Assembly: GCF_013283835.1 (NCBI RefSeq)
Contig: NZ_CP054052.1
Location: 2,418,001-2,482,000, forward strand
Source: Poseidonibacter lekithochrous
Lineage (GTDB): Bacteria; Campylobacterota; Campylobacteria; Campylobacterales; Arcobacteraceae
DNA: 64,000 bases
Direction of reading: 5' to 3'
Shown piece by piece: positions 8,882 to 16,482 of this stretch. The translations under genes were made by a program, and so were the position numbers. Every line of letters begins with the position of its first letter. Positions within the stretch are counted from its first letter, which is position 1. The notes beneath the pieces were generated by a model. That model ran no database searches and was not told the origin of the DNA. It worked only from the letters and a program-made list of their open reading frames with translations.

Positions 8882-9160
8882 TTATAAAATTTTTTGTTTG
8901 TGTGTTTTTGATTTTTTTAGATTAATATTTGAAAAAATACTTTTTAATTCTTCTTGGGTAAATATCATCTTTAATTTATCAGTACTTACATCTTTTAATA
9001 CCATATATTTAACAGTATCAAAAGAAAGAGGAAAATCTCCATCATTTTTACTTAACAACATATTATATACCTCAGAAGCACTCATACAGTACTCTGAACA
9101 TACTTTTCCTAGATGATGTATATTTTCATTTGTATTACTCATTATCTTGTTATTCTCCAT
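8882..9160 (-). CDS. small hypothetical protein, coupled to the HTH gene
   Basis: 92 residues, no recognised domain. Residues 7-75 look like a compact helical protein with two cysteines (C21, C25) in GKVCSEYCMSASEV; the tail is very lysine-rich. The first ATG overlaps the end of the HTH gene by 11 bases, so translation may be coupled; an alternative ATG seven codons in (9142) is also possible and has GGAG 12 bases upstream. It lies last in an apparent NifX-like/HTH/small-protein operon. Function unknown. Confidence 0.5.
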   Translation of the reverse strand: MENNKIMSNTNENIHHLGKVCSEYCMSASEVYNMLLSKNDGDFPLSFDTVKYMVLKDVSTDKLKMIFTQEELKSIFSNINLKKSKTHKQKIL

Positions 9161-9497
9161 TTAAAACAGCTAGAACTGTAGCTCTACTTGTTTTGAGCTC
9201 TTTTGTTATTTTTGATATATTTATATCCCCACTTTCTGTGTAATATTCCTCATCATCTAACATACTTAAAATAGTGTCTTTTTTATCAAGTATTTGCTGT
9301 GAAGTTTGCCTAGTCTCAAAAGTCAAATCTTCTTCACTCATAGTCTTAAGTGCCTCTAAATCTCTTTTTATTGTAGGTACTGTAACTTTTAGCTCTTTTG
9401 CCAAATCTTTTGGATCTTCAATACCTCGTAAAATCAAATCTCTAATAGCTATTCTTCTTGTTTTCATTTTACGTCTACGATGATATGAGATTTTCAT
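9150..9497 (-). CDS. small helix-turn-helix protein (DeoR-like wHTH)
   Basis: 115 residues. After a basic N-terminus (HRRRKMKTRR) comes a winged helix-turn-helix at about 17-55: DLILRGIEDPKDLAKELKV then TVPTIKRDLEALK, the spacing of DeoR/HTH_11-type recognition helices. A second helical repeat at 85-113 (ISKITKELKTSRATVLAVL) resembles another HTH. It starts five bases after the NifX-like gene on the same strand, so it may regulate this operon or the nickel genes next door. That role is inferred from position only. Confidence 0.6.
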   Translation of the reverse strand: MKISYHRRRKMKTRRIAIRDLILRGIEDPKDLAKELKVTVPTIKRDLEALKTMSEEDLTFETRQTSQQILDKKDTILSMLDDEEYYTESGDINISKITKELKTSRATVLAVLNGE

Positions 9498-9502
9498 CTT
9501 AA

Positions 9503-9895
9503 TTATACAAACTTAGAAGATAATTCATTTAAGATTTTCGCTGCTTCAAAAGACTCACCATTATATTTGATAAGCTTTATACCTTCACTAGTAAATGACC
9601 TAGCTGTATTTTTACAAGCTTTTTTAACTACTATATAATCACATTCACTTAGAACTCTACCCATTTTATTGTGTTGTTCAATATGATCTTCATCCTCATG
9701 AGAATGTTCACAGGCATGATCTGCTTCGGGATTACTATGGTCTATATCATTTCTTGGATTTTCTTTTATTTCATTTAGTATAAACGATTTGAACATTCCT
9801 GAACCTGTCATAGTATAAACTGCGAATTTTGGAGTATGTCCTGCATTTGGGAAAAAGTTTAGGTTTTCATCTTTTACGGGAATTGCTATTTTCAT
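9503..9895 (-). CDS. NifX/NafY-type (dinitrogenase cofactor-binding fold) protein
   Basis: 130 residues starting MKIAIPVKDENLNFFPNAGHTPKFAVY, the conserved opening of the Nitro_FeMo-Co (NifB-C/NifX/NafY) domain. An insert at about 53-75 is rich in His, Asp and Glu (HACEHSHEDEDHIEQH), a likely metal-binding loop. The second half (MGRVLSECDYIVVKKACKNTARSF) is the usual cofactor-binding alpha/beta half. No nif genes are in the window, so it is more likely a metal or Fe-S carrier than a nitrogenase factor. AGGAT sits upstream of the ATG. It leads an operon with the HTH and small protein and neighbours a nickel transporter. Confidence 0.8.
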   Translation of the reverse strand: MKIAIPVKDENLNFFPNAGHTPKFAVYTMTGSGMFKSFILNEIKENPRNDIDHSNPEADHACEHSHEDEDHIEQHNKMGRVLSECDYIVVKKACKNTARSFTSEGIKLIKYNGESFEAAKILNELSSKFV

Positions 9896-10000
9896 TTTTA
9901 TATCCTTGATATTTACTTTATCTGCTTCGTATTATTATTTGTATAATATCACAATGCAAATAAAGTATATATTCAATTCTTTTCTATAAAAATTTATTTT

Positions 10001-10642
10001 TTATGAAAGAAGCATATTTAATCCAACCATTACAGAAATAGCACCTACTCCTGTAAAAATTCTTGTAACATTTTTCTTTGTATTTAGTAAGTTTTTATTT
10101 ACATAAAGAATAAATGCACCAAAACCTATAAATATAATACTAACACCAAAAGTAAAAGCAAACACCATAAAAATATCTACAGCAGAATTTTCAATAGCTC
10201 CTAAAGTTACAAGCATTCCTCTAACTCCACCTATTCCCATAAGTGCACCAATTGTTAAAGCTGAAGTTACATCTGTTTTTTTATGAGTATGGTCTTTTCC
10301 AAAAAAGATATGAATATGCTCTTTTCCATCATGTTGATGTTTTTTTATATTTATTCTATTTGTTGAGACTAAAAAAAGTAAATAAATACCCATACCTAAA
10401 ATCACAGCAGCAGAAATAATATCTCCATATCCTAGGATTTCAGCAGACACGTTAAAGTTTTGTAAGATTTTTGCAAAAATCAGCAAAGAAACACCATGTC
10501 CAAATGCAAATAAGACTGTAATAAGTACTGTTTTAGATTTATTTTTTCCTATTGAAAAATCAGCAATAGCAGTCAAATGATCAGGGGCGAAGGCATGAAG
10601 TATTCCATACCAAAAAATTAAAAGTAAACTAAATTGTTCCAT
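10001..10642 (-). CDS. NicO/HupE-like nickel-cobalt transporter
   Basis: 213 residues, about six membrane helices. Helix 1 has the metal-transport signature HAFAPDHLTAI (H-x4-D-H), helix 2 FAFGHGVSL, and a His-rich cytoplasmic loop lies at about 100-122 (KKHQHDGKEHIHIF...DHTHKK). These features fit the NicO/RcnA/HupE group of Ni2+/Co2+ permeases. An AGGA ribosome site precedes the ATG by six bases. It is divergent from the ankyrin-sodN-sodX operon and shares its control region, which suggests it supplies nickel for NiSOD. Import rather than export is inferred from that context. Confidence 0.8.
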   Translation of the reverse strand: MEQFSLLLIFWYGILHAFAPDHLTAIADFSIGKNKSKTVLITVLFAFGHGVSLLIFAKILQNFNVSAEILGYGDIISAAVILGMGIYLLFLVSTNRINIKKHQHDGKEHIHIFFGKDHTHKKTDVTSALTIGALMGIGGVRGMLVTLGAIENSAVDIFMVFAFTFGVSIIFIGFGAFILYVNKNLLNTKKNVTRIFTGVGAISVMVGLNMLLS

Positions 10643-10679
10643 AATATATCCTAAATTAAATTGCTTGCATTATTCCATA

Positions 10680-10698
10680 ATTGATATTAATTATCAAT
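10680..10698. promoter_or_regulatory. ATTGATA-N5-TATCAAT dyad between nicO-like and ankyrin-sodN genes
   Basis: A 19-base dyad with perfect 7-base arms lies 38 bases upstream of the transporter start and 55 bases upstream of the ankyrin gene start. Its shape resembles operators of Fur-family regulators (Fur, Nur) and is placed to control both directions. Which regulator binds is not shown by the sequence. Confidence 0.45.
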
Positions 10699-10752
10699 AT
10701 ACTTTAAGTTTTGTATGATAAACTTTGTTATCTTTTTATTAGGAATACAAAA

Positions 10753-11325
10753 ATGTGTAATAATCTTTTGCTAAATCATCGACTAGAACTATCTCAATTA
10801 CTCATTGAAAATATCAATAATAAAGATACTTTTGCACAACTATTACTCAATGGTGCAAATATTAATTCTCAGAATAATATGGGTTGGTGCATTTTATTTG
10901 AAACTATTTATTTAAAACTACAAGATAAAATTCAAGATTTTTTGGAATATAAAATTAATATGAATATTAGAGATACTAATGGCAGAAATGCCCTTTTTTG
11001 GTCTATTTATTTCGATAATATTGAGGCTAGTAAAATTCTATTAACTTTTGCTAGTGATTTAATTGTCTGCTCAAAACAGCAATTACATGTATTTCATTAT
11101 GCTGTATATAAAAATAATTTAGCTCTTATAAAATATCTTATAGAAGAAAATCAAATAGATACTGAAACAAAGGACAATTTAAATTGTACTCCCTTAATAT
11201 ATGCCGCCTTATATAAAAAAACTGAGATTATTGAATACTTAATTAATAAAGGTGCCAATTTACATTGGATTGATTCAATGGGTAATTGTGCAAACTCCCT
11301 AATAAAAAAATCAAAATACAAATAA
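10753..11325 (+). CDS. ankyrin-repeat protein preceding NiSOD
   Basis: 191 residues with about five ankyrin repeats; recognisable units include GANINSQNNMGWCILFETIY, NIRDTNGRNALFWSIYFDNI and TETKDNLNCTPLIYAALYKK, each followed by an IxxLL or IIEYLINKGA helix. ATG at 10753 is preferred because AGGAA lies seven bases upstream; an upstream in-frame ATG (10711) has no ribosome site. It ends 17 bases before sodN, so the two share an operon. Ankyrin proteins next to catalase genes help its maturation in some Campylobacterota and pseudomonads; an equivalent assistant role for NiSOD is inference. No signal peptide, so cytoplasmic. Confidence 0.8.
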   Translation: MCNNLLLNHRLELSQLLIENINNKDTFAQLLLNGANINSQNNMGWCILFETIYLKLQDKIQDFLEYKINMNIRDTNGRNALFWSIYFDNIEASKILLTFASDLIVCSKQQLHVFHYAVYKNNLALIKYLIEENQIDTETKDNLNCTPLIYAALYKKTEIIEYLINKGANLHWIDSMGNCANSLIKKSKYK

Positions 11326-11342
11326 AAAACTAAAGGAAAAAT

Positions 11343-11798
11343 ATGTTTAATATAGAAATAGCAAATGCTCATTGTGATGTACCGTGTGGAATTTATGACC
11401 CAATATCTGCTCAAATAGCGGCACTTAGTGTAATTAGAATGATTGATTTAATGTCTGCATTACAAAAAAATGACAGCTTAGAATATATCAATACAATTAC
11501 AAGACATATATCTGTAAAAGAAGAAGAAGCAGAAAAAGTTAAACATGAAATTAGAATTATTTGGGGAGATTTTATTAAACCACCTCAAATTGAGCAATAC
11601 CCAGAAATTCATACTATTGTTCATAATATTATGATGTTAGGTAGTGCAAATAGACAACATGTATCAAGAGATAAAGCTATTGAACTTTTAGAAGCAGTTA
11701 ATAAGTTTGCAGAAATTTTCTGGGAAATTAAAGGTGTTGAAATTAAAAAAGTAAAAGCAAACTACTTACCAAATGAAGAGATCGTTATTCCTGCATAA
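11343..11798 (+). CDS. sodN: nickel superoxide dismutase
   Basis: 151 residues of NiSOD. The diagnostic nickel hook is H10-C11-D-V-P-C15-G-I-Y18; the mature enzyme needs His as residue 1, and the sequence before it ends A7-N8-A9, an AxA cleavage site, so a nine-residue leader must be removed. The rest is the four-helix bundle (ITRHISVKEEEAEKVKHEIR..., HNIMMLGSANRQ...). It dismutates superoxide using Ni2+/Ni3+. AAGGAA precedes the ATG. The stop overlaps the sodX start by one base (TAATG), coupling enzyme and peptidase. The nickel transporter is divergent upstream. Confidence 0.95.
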   Translation: MFNIEIANAHCDVPCGIYDPISAQIAALSVIRMIDLMSALQKNDSLEYINTITRHISVKEEEAEKVKHEIRIIWGDFIKPPQIEQYPEIHTIVHNIMMLGSANRQHVSRDKAIELLEAVNKFAEIFWEIKGVEIKKVKANYLPNEEIVIPA

Positions 11799-12079
11799 TG
11801 TTCAAACTTTTTAAAATCCAAGGATTCTCACTTTTCCCTCTACTAAAAGAGGGAGAAGTAGTTCTTAGTATGAAAATCTCTTCTTTTACTAAGATTAAAA
11901 TCAATGATATTGTTGTTTTTAAACATAAAGATAATAGTTTTATGATTAAAAAAATAAAAGAGACAAATGACAAGGGTTATTTTGTACAAGGAGAAAATCC
12001 AGATAGCATAGATAGCAGAAATTTTGGCGAGTTAAAAAGAGAAGAACTACTATATAAAATAATTTTTAAATTACACTGA
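11798..12079 (+). CDS. sodX: NiSOD maturation peptidase (S26 signal-peptidase-like)
   Basis: 93 residues, a minimal S26-family peptidase. The GFSLFPLLKEGEVVL segment matches the GxSMxPTL box with nucleophile S11, and DIVVFKHKDNSFMIKKIKE corresponds to the box carrying the general-base lysine (K51). There is no membrane anchor, as expected for a cytosolic processing enzyme that trims the SodN leader. Small size and direct coupling to sodN (one-base overlap) match the sodN-sodX pairs known from cyanobacteria and actinobacteria. Confidence 0.88.
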   Translation: MFKLFKIQGFSLFPLLKEGEVVLSMKISSFTKIKINDIVVFKHKDNSFMIKKIKETNDKGYFVQGENPDSIDSRNFGELKREELLYKIIFKLH

Positions 12080-12166
12080 CTGTATAAGCACTTTCTATAA
12101 GATTAAGAAGATATAATTTTACGATAAATAAAGGGTCTAAAATAGACCTATTAAAATGGGTAAAAT

Positions 12167-12970
12167 ATGAAATTAAAAAAATGGATATTTATAGCAATAC
12201 TTCTAGTAATATTCTACTACGCATTTATTGTTAATTTTTTTGTTACTCTTTCAATTATTGCTGGTTTATATGTGGCACTTAGAGTATATAAGTTTTATGC
12301 GAGAAAGAAGCTAAACAAACTATCAACTTCAAAAGAACTGTTTCAAAAGAGTGAACTAGGACTGTTTATTGCACTTGTTGCCAAGGTTGCTAAAGCAGAT
12401 GGTAGAGTACAAGAACTAGAAGCTCAACTAATTGGTATGATGTTTGATGATATCTCAAAAGTTTTCGATGAAAAAGAAAAAACTAGAGCTATTATGAAAG
12501 AGATTTTCAATGAAGAGAAAGAAAAAGATGGGGATACAAAAGAGATAGCCCAAGAGTTAAATAAACTACTTGGAAAAGGTAAACACAAACGTAGACAATT
12601 TGTAGCCTTTTTAATTCAATTAGCCTTTGTTGATAATGGTATTGGAGAACAAGAAGAGAAAGTCTTAAGAGAGATTACTCAAGAATTAAATATAACAGCT
12701 GAAGAATATGATGCTATTGTAAATAAATTTGAAAATATGATGAAAAACAAACAAGAAACTATGAGCCCTCAAAAAGCTTATGAGATTCTAGGGGTAAAAG
12801 AGAGTGACGATATGAACACTGTTAAAAAAACATATAGAAAACTAATTCGACAATACCATCCAGATATTATAAGCTCACAAGATAAAGGTGAGAGTTATAT
12901 GGAAGAAGCTACTGCAAAAACACAAGAGATAAACCAAGCTTATCAGGTTATCAAAGACTTAAAAAAATAA
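12167..12970 (+). CDS. djlA: DjlA-like membrane co-chaperone (TerB + J domain)
   Basis: 267 residues: N-terminal hydrophobic segment (about 7-40) with KKLNKL after it, a TerB-like helical domain (about 60-190, including AKADGRVQELE and AFVDNGIGEQE acidic turns), and a C-terminal J domain (203-267) with the essential HPD at 231-233. This architecture is that of DjlA, an inner-membrane DnaK co-chaperone exposing its J domain to the cytoplasm. Monocistronic, ending at a strong bidirectional hairpin (12981-13002). Confidence 0.88.
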   Translation: MKLKKWIFIAILLVIFYYAFIVNFFVTLSIIAGLYVALRVYKFYARKKLNKLSTSKELFQKSELGLFIALVAKVAKADGRVQELEAQLIGMMFDDISKVFDEKEKTRAIMKEIFNEEKEKDGDTKEIAQELNKLLGKGKHKRRQFVAFLIQLAFVDNGIGEQEEKVLREITQELNITAEEYDAIVNKFENMMKNKQETMSPQKAYEILGVKESDDMNTVKKTYRKLIRQYHPDIISSQDKGESYMEEATAKTQEINQAYQVIKDLKK

Positions 12971-12980
12971 AATATTAAAC

Positions 12981-13002
12981 AAGCTAGATTTATCTCTAGC
13001 TT
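12981..13002. terminator. bidirectional hairpin between djlA and the SMP-30-like gene
   Basis: Perfect 8-bp stem AAGCTAGA / TCTAGCTT with a 6-base loop, flanked by A-rich sequence on the left (T-run for minus-strand transcripts) and TTATTTAAAT on the right. It lies between two convergent genes and can end both. Confidence 0.7.
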
Positions 13003-13014
13003 ATTTAAATACTA

Positions 13015-14082
13015 CTATCTAGCTGGGGCTTTAACTACACCAAATCCCGGATAAGAAAGACTTCCAAGATATAATTTTCCTTTATGCTCTTCCACACTTG
13101 TTACCGGTGAGTAAGACTCTTTTGAAGAATCATGTAAATTATAAACAATCCTAGCATCTTCATCTACACCAATAGCAAAAGCATGTCGCTCAGGTGATGG
13201 TTGTAAAAATAGAGGTAATCTCATAATTACTTTTCTAAGGAATGTTTTTTCAGATAAATTATCTATAATCTCTTTTCTTTTTGATGGAAAAGCCACCCAA
13301 AAGATACCTTTTCCATTAGATGATATTCCATCAGGAATTCCCTCTAAATTATCCATAAATACTTCTGATTTACCTTTGTTCACACCGTCAATCCAAACTT
13401 TGATGATTCTGTATTCTGATGTTTCATTTATTAATACAAAAGATTGGTCAGCACTAATAGCTACACCATTTGCAAAATATAAATTATCTTTTAAAACTTT
13501 TGATTCTTTTGTATCTGGATTATATGAAATCAATCTTCCATAAGCTTTATGCTCAACTATATCAGATCTATAATCTTCTATATGCCACTTAGAAGATGCA
13601 TCTGTAAAATATATAGTTCCATCTTTTGCTATATCAACATCGTTGGTAAAACCTAAAGCAAGACCATCTACTGATGTTAGAAGTACTTCAATATTTCCAT
13701 CTTGTGAGATTTTTAGTAAACCTTTTTTTGCATCACATACGATTAGGTTATCATCTTTATCAAACTCTAATCCTAAAGGTCTTCCTTTTGTATCTGCAAA
13801 TAGTTTTGGGTTCTGACCATTTGAGTTATATCTCATAATTCTTCCATCTTCGTATGGAGCATATATATTGCCATATGAGTCTACATCAATATCTTCTGGT
13901 CCAATACCATCATTTTTTCCAAAGATTTGTGTAGCTTCTAAATAATTGTCCGTAGTAGCACTATATGTACTTGTAGCTTTTTGAGATTTCCAAGAAACTG
14001 GACTTATATCAACAGGCCAAAAAAGAAGATATGCAATTACTAATAAAATTGCAAGAAGAAGGGTTTTTCCAATAGTTTTCAT
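13015..14082 (-). CDS. SMP-30/strictosidine-synthase-like beta-propeller, membrane-anchored
   Basis: 355 residues: an N-terminal membrane anchor (about 5-23) followed by a six-bladed propeller of the SMP-30/gluconolactonase and strictosidine-synthase-like superfamily. Typical blades are GPEDIDVDSYGNIYAP, GLEFDKDDNLIVCDA, TNDVDIAKDGTIYFTDASS and YFANGVAISADQSFVLINET; the last has the family's N-G-V-A turn. The propeller would face the periplasm. Members are Ca- or metal-dependent esterases/lactonases; the substrate cannot be assigned. It stands alone. Confidence 0.8.
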   Translation of the reverse strand: MKTIGKTLLLAILLVIAYLLFWPVDISPVSWKSQKATSTYSATTDNYLEATQIFGKNDGIGPEDIDVDSYGNIYAPYEDGRIMRYNSNGQNPKLFADTKGRPLGLEFDKDDNLIVCDAKKGLLKISQDGNIEVLLTSVDGLALGFTNDVDIAKDGTIYFTDASSKWHIEDYRSDIVEHKAYGRLISYNPDTKESKVLKDNLYFANGVAISADQSFVLINETSEYRIIKVWIDGVNKGKSEVFMDNLEGIPDGISSNGKGIFWVAFPSKRKEIIDNLSEKTFLRKVIMRLPLFLQPSPERHAFAIGVDEDARIVYNLHDSSKESYSPVTSVEEHKGKLYLGSLSYPGFGVVKAPAR

Positions 14083-14165
14083 TTGATTCCTAATAAATTA
14101 TAGATTTAATTTTTGGGATAGTATCTATATTTTACTAAAGAATCAATTGTAAGTACTCTTTTGTT

Positions 14166-14642
14166 TTATAAAACCATATACTTACAGTTATAAGAGTCAT
14201 TTGATAGTATTTTGATAGCTGATTTATCTAATACATCTCGATATAATATTCCGTATCTAAACTCAACGCTTTTTGCTTCTAAATCATTTGATTTAACATA
14301 ATTTTTTGCATTAGAATGAAATGCAATTATATCTTCTGAAGAGATTGATTTTGATTGTGTATCGTTTGAGCATTTGATAAGTAGTGTTTTATCATCTTTT
14401 GAGCAAAGTAAATCTATACCAAAATTATCTAGAGCATTATTGATTACTGTGTAACCTAAATCTTCATACTTTTTGATTGTACGAGATATTAGGCTTAGGC
14501 CTTGTTTTTCATTTTCTTCATTTTTTTTGATTCTATCTTTGTTACTTTTTTTATTCAAAAAGATTTTGAATAATACAATAGCCATAACTATTGGTACTAA
14601 ATGCCAGATTTTAGATAATGAAGCAAGTATCATTTCACCCAT
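14166..14642 (-). CDS. membrane protein with Mrr-like (PD-(D/E)xK) domain
   Basis: 158 residues: one N-terminal membrane helix (about 8-26), a charged linker (NKKSNKDRIKKNEENEKQG) and a restriction-endonuclease-like fold from about 50. The core reads YEDLGYTVINNALDNFGIDLLCSKDD then TLLIKCS, which matches the Mrr-type GxD...QCK pattern with the acidic/glutamine residue replaced by Ile. The Asp and Lys are present, so activity is possible but a degenerate domain is as likely. Good ribosome site (GGAGAG). A single gene; defence or DNA-maintenance role is speculation. Confidence 0.6.
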   Translation of the reverse strand: MGEMILASLSKIWHLVPIVMAIVLFKIFLNKKSNKDRIKKNEENEKQGLSLISRTIKKYEDLGYTVINNALDNFGIDLLCSKDDKTLLIKCSNDTQSKSISSEDIIAFHSNAKNYVKSNDLEAKSVEFRYGILYRDVLDKSAIKILSNDSYNCKYMVL

Positions 14643-14714
14643 TGTAGCTCTCTCCTATTTTGTTTGATTCATTGTACACTTATAAAATATAAAGTCAAGT
14701 CAATTTTTAGTTTT

Positions 14715-15881
14715 TTATTTTAACCAATTTACATTTTTTATATCAACTAACAAAGCAAGACTTGTCAATTCTTCATCTAGTTTCAATTGTTGTTTTTCAT
14801 TCCAACCAACATCATCTTCTTTCCAAAAATTTAAAACATCTAAGCTCTTAGCTTTTCTATCTGCTTTTAGTTCAATTCTACCTATAAATTTGTTGCCTTG
14901 TAATATTGGATATACATAATATCCCCATATTCTTTTTTCTTTTGGTACAAATATCTCTATTTTATAATCAAAATCAAATATATTTTTGAATCTTACTCTA
15001 TCTCTGATTGCAGGGTCAAAGGGATTTATTATACGTATTTTTGAGTTTGATTTTGAGTTTTTTAAATCTTCTAGTCTATCTTCTATATCAAGAGGAGCGA
15101 AACTATTGATATATTTTCCTTCACTATTTTCCCATTGGACTTTCACTAAATTTTCTTCGTTTTCTTTAATCCAAGTATTTACTTCTTTTGTACTTAATGA
15201 ACCCCAAAAGTTTTTTATCTCTTTTGCACTTGCGACACTCATTCTATTAAGAGCTTCCATGCAAAGCCAGTTTATTTGTTCACTTTCACTTATGTCTTGT
15301 TTTAAAATATCATTAGGAATTATATTTTCACTCAAATTATAATACTTTCGAAAGCTTTTTCTATGGGCAGTTGCGAGTATTCCACAATACCACATATAAT
15401 CTAGTGTAGTTTTATAAGTAGACCTAGACCACATACTTTTTTCAACTTTTGTACTATTGTCAAAGTCTTGGGAATGTACTGCACCTTGACTTTTGATTTT
15501 AGTTAAAATACTCTCAATACCTTCATCATCTAAAATATCTTTATAGTATTTTGATTTATCAAGTCTTTCTTTTGTTCTTTTGAAATGACCTTTCCAAAAG
15601 GGATAGAACTCTACGGGTAATACAGAAGCATCATGAGTAAAGTGCTCAAAAATATTCCCTTTTTCCAAAAGTAAATCATCTAACATATATTCTTTATATT
15701 TTTTGTTTCTTGACCACAATATATGATGATGTGCTCTTGTTACATTTGGGATTGAGTCTAGTTGAACAAAACCTAGTTCTTTAATAATTTGTAATACATC
15801 TAGTTTTTGATTGTTTGTATTTAGTAAGCCATTTGATTTTAACCATAAAAGTCTAATATCATGATTCGAAATTTTTATCAT
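14715..15881 (-). CDS. YcaQ/AlkZ-family DNA glycosylase
   Basis: 388 residues of the HTH_42 (winged-helix) YcaQ/AlkZ family. The hallmark catalytic motif QLD is at about residues 36-38 (LGFVQLDSIPNV), followed by RAHHHILWSR and the FEHFTHDASVLP segment (EHxTH-like) found in the family. These enzymes unhook interstrand cross-links and remove bulky alkylated bases; the QxD form is the broad-specificity YcaQ/AlkX group. It is preceded by a hairpin at 15908-15937 that separates it from ridA. Confidence 0.85.
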   Translation of the reverse strand: MIKISNHDIRLLWLKSNGLLNTNNQKLDVLQIIKELGFVQLDSIPNVTRAHHHILWSRNKKYKEYMLDDLLLEKGNIFEHFTHDASVLPVEFYPFWKGHFKRTKERLDKSKYYKDILDDEGIESILTKIKSQGAVHSQDFDNSTKVEKSMWSRSTYKTTLDYMWYCGILATAHRKSFRKYYNLSENIIPNDILKQDISESEQINWLCMEALNRMSVASAKEIKNFWGSLSTKEVNTWIKENEENLVKVQWENSEGKYINSFAPLDIEDRLEDLKNSKSNSKIRIINPFDPAIRDRVRFKNIFDFDYKIEIFVPKEKRIWGYYVYPILQGNKFIGRIELKADRKAKSLDVLNFWKEDDVGWNEKQQLKLDEELTSLALLVDIKNVNWLK

Positions 15882-15907
15882 TTTTACTCTTTATTTTTTC
15901 AGATTGT

Positions 15908-15937
15908 AGCAATAATAAAAAGTTATTTATTATTGCT
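15908..15937. terminator. 12-bp hairpin between ridA and the YcaQ-like gene
   Basis: Perfect 12-bp inverted repeat AGCAATAATAAA / TTTATTATTGCT with a 6-base loop. It lies downstream of ridA and 27 bases upstream of the glycosylase start. The T-run (ATTTTTAT) is on the plus-strand side, so it may act as a weak terminator for ridA or only as a dyad. Confidence 0.5.
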
Positions 15938-16019
15938 ATTTTTATATTCCTCAGAAAGATATAGAAGTATAATTAAATTAATCATGATCAGGTAAAATCA
16001 TTTCATTTTGTAATAATAT

Positions 16020-16415
16020 TTAGTTTTTATTATCTTTATAAGCAGTTGCATTCATTGTCATTAATGCACCTTTTTTTGGAAGATCAGCTACACAAATTAC
16101 TGTACGTGTTGGACAATGAGAGCCAAATTCTTCTGCATAAGCTCGATTCATTTCAGCAAAATCTTCAACATTTACAAGAAATACATGTACATGCATTATG
16201 TCTTCAAGTGAAGCATCTACATCCGCAAGCATAGAACGGAAATTTCGTACGATTTGTTTCGATTGACTATACGCATCATCCCCAGCCATTTGCGATGTTT
16301 CAGGGTCAATACCTGGAGTACCAGAGATAGTTATAAAAGGACCTGCTTTTGCGATGTGATTATATGGACCAATTGGTTCAAACATGTTGTCAGAGGTAAT
16401 AGTTTCAATTTTCAT
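16020..16415 (-). CDS. RidA-family (YjgF/YER057c) protein
   Basis: 131 residues with the RidA fold: GPYNHIAKAGPFITISG, MLADVDASLEDIMHVHVFL and CPTRTVICVADLPKKGA. R104, equivalent to the substrate-binding arginine of RidA, is present, but the usual C-terminal VEIE segment is MTMNATA, so the second catalytic acid of true imine deaminases is missing. It is therefore probably a Rid-subfamily member with altered activity. Monocistronic. Confidence 0.82.
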   Translation of the reverse strand: MKIETITSDNMFEPIGPYNHIAKAGPFITISGTPGIDPETSQMAGDDAYSQSKQIVRNFRSMLADVDASLEDIMHVHVFLVNVEDFAEMNRAYAEEFGSHCPTRTVICVADLPKKGALMTMNATAYKDNKN

Positions 16416-16482
16416 ATTATTATAATATCCTTTTTAATAGTTGTTAATAGAAGTAGATTCTATTATTATAATTATTAAATTA

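Noticed and set aside
9503-9895. Evidence for nitrogen fixation
   Set aside because: A NifX-like fold alone is not enough; no nif structural or regulatory genes are present in the window.
9930-9948. TATTAT-N7-ATAATA dyad upstream of the NifX-like gene as a NikR site
   Set aside because: AT-only arms in a very AT-rich region overlap the likely -10; chance is too likely.
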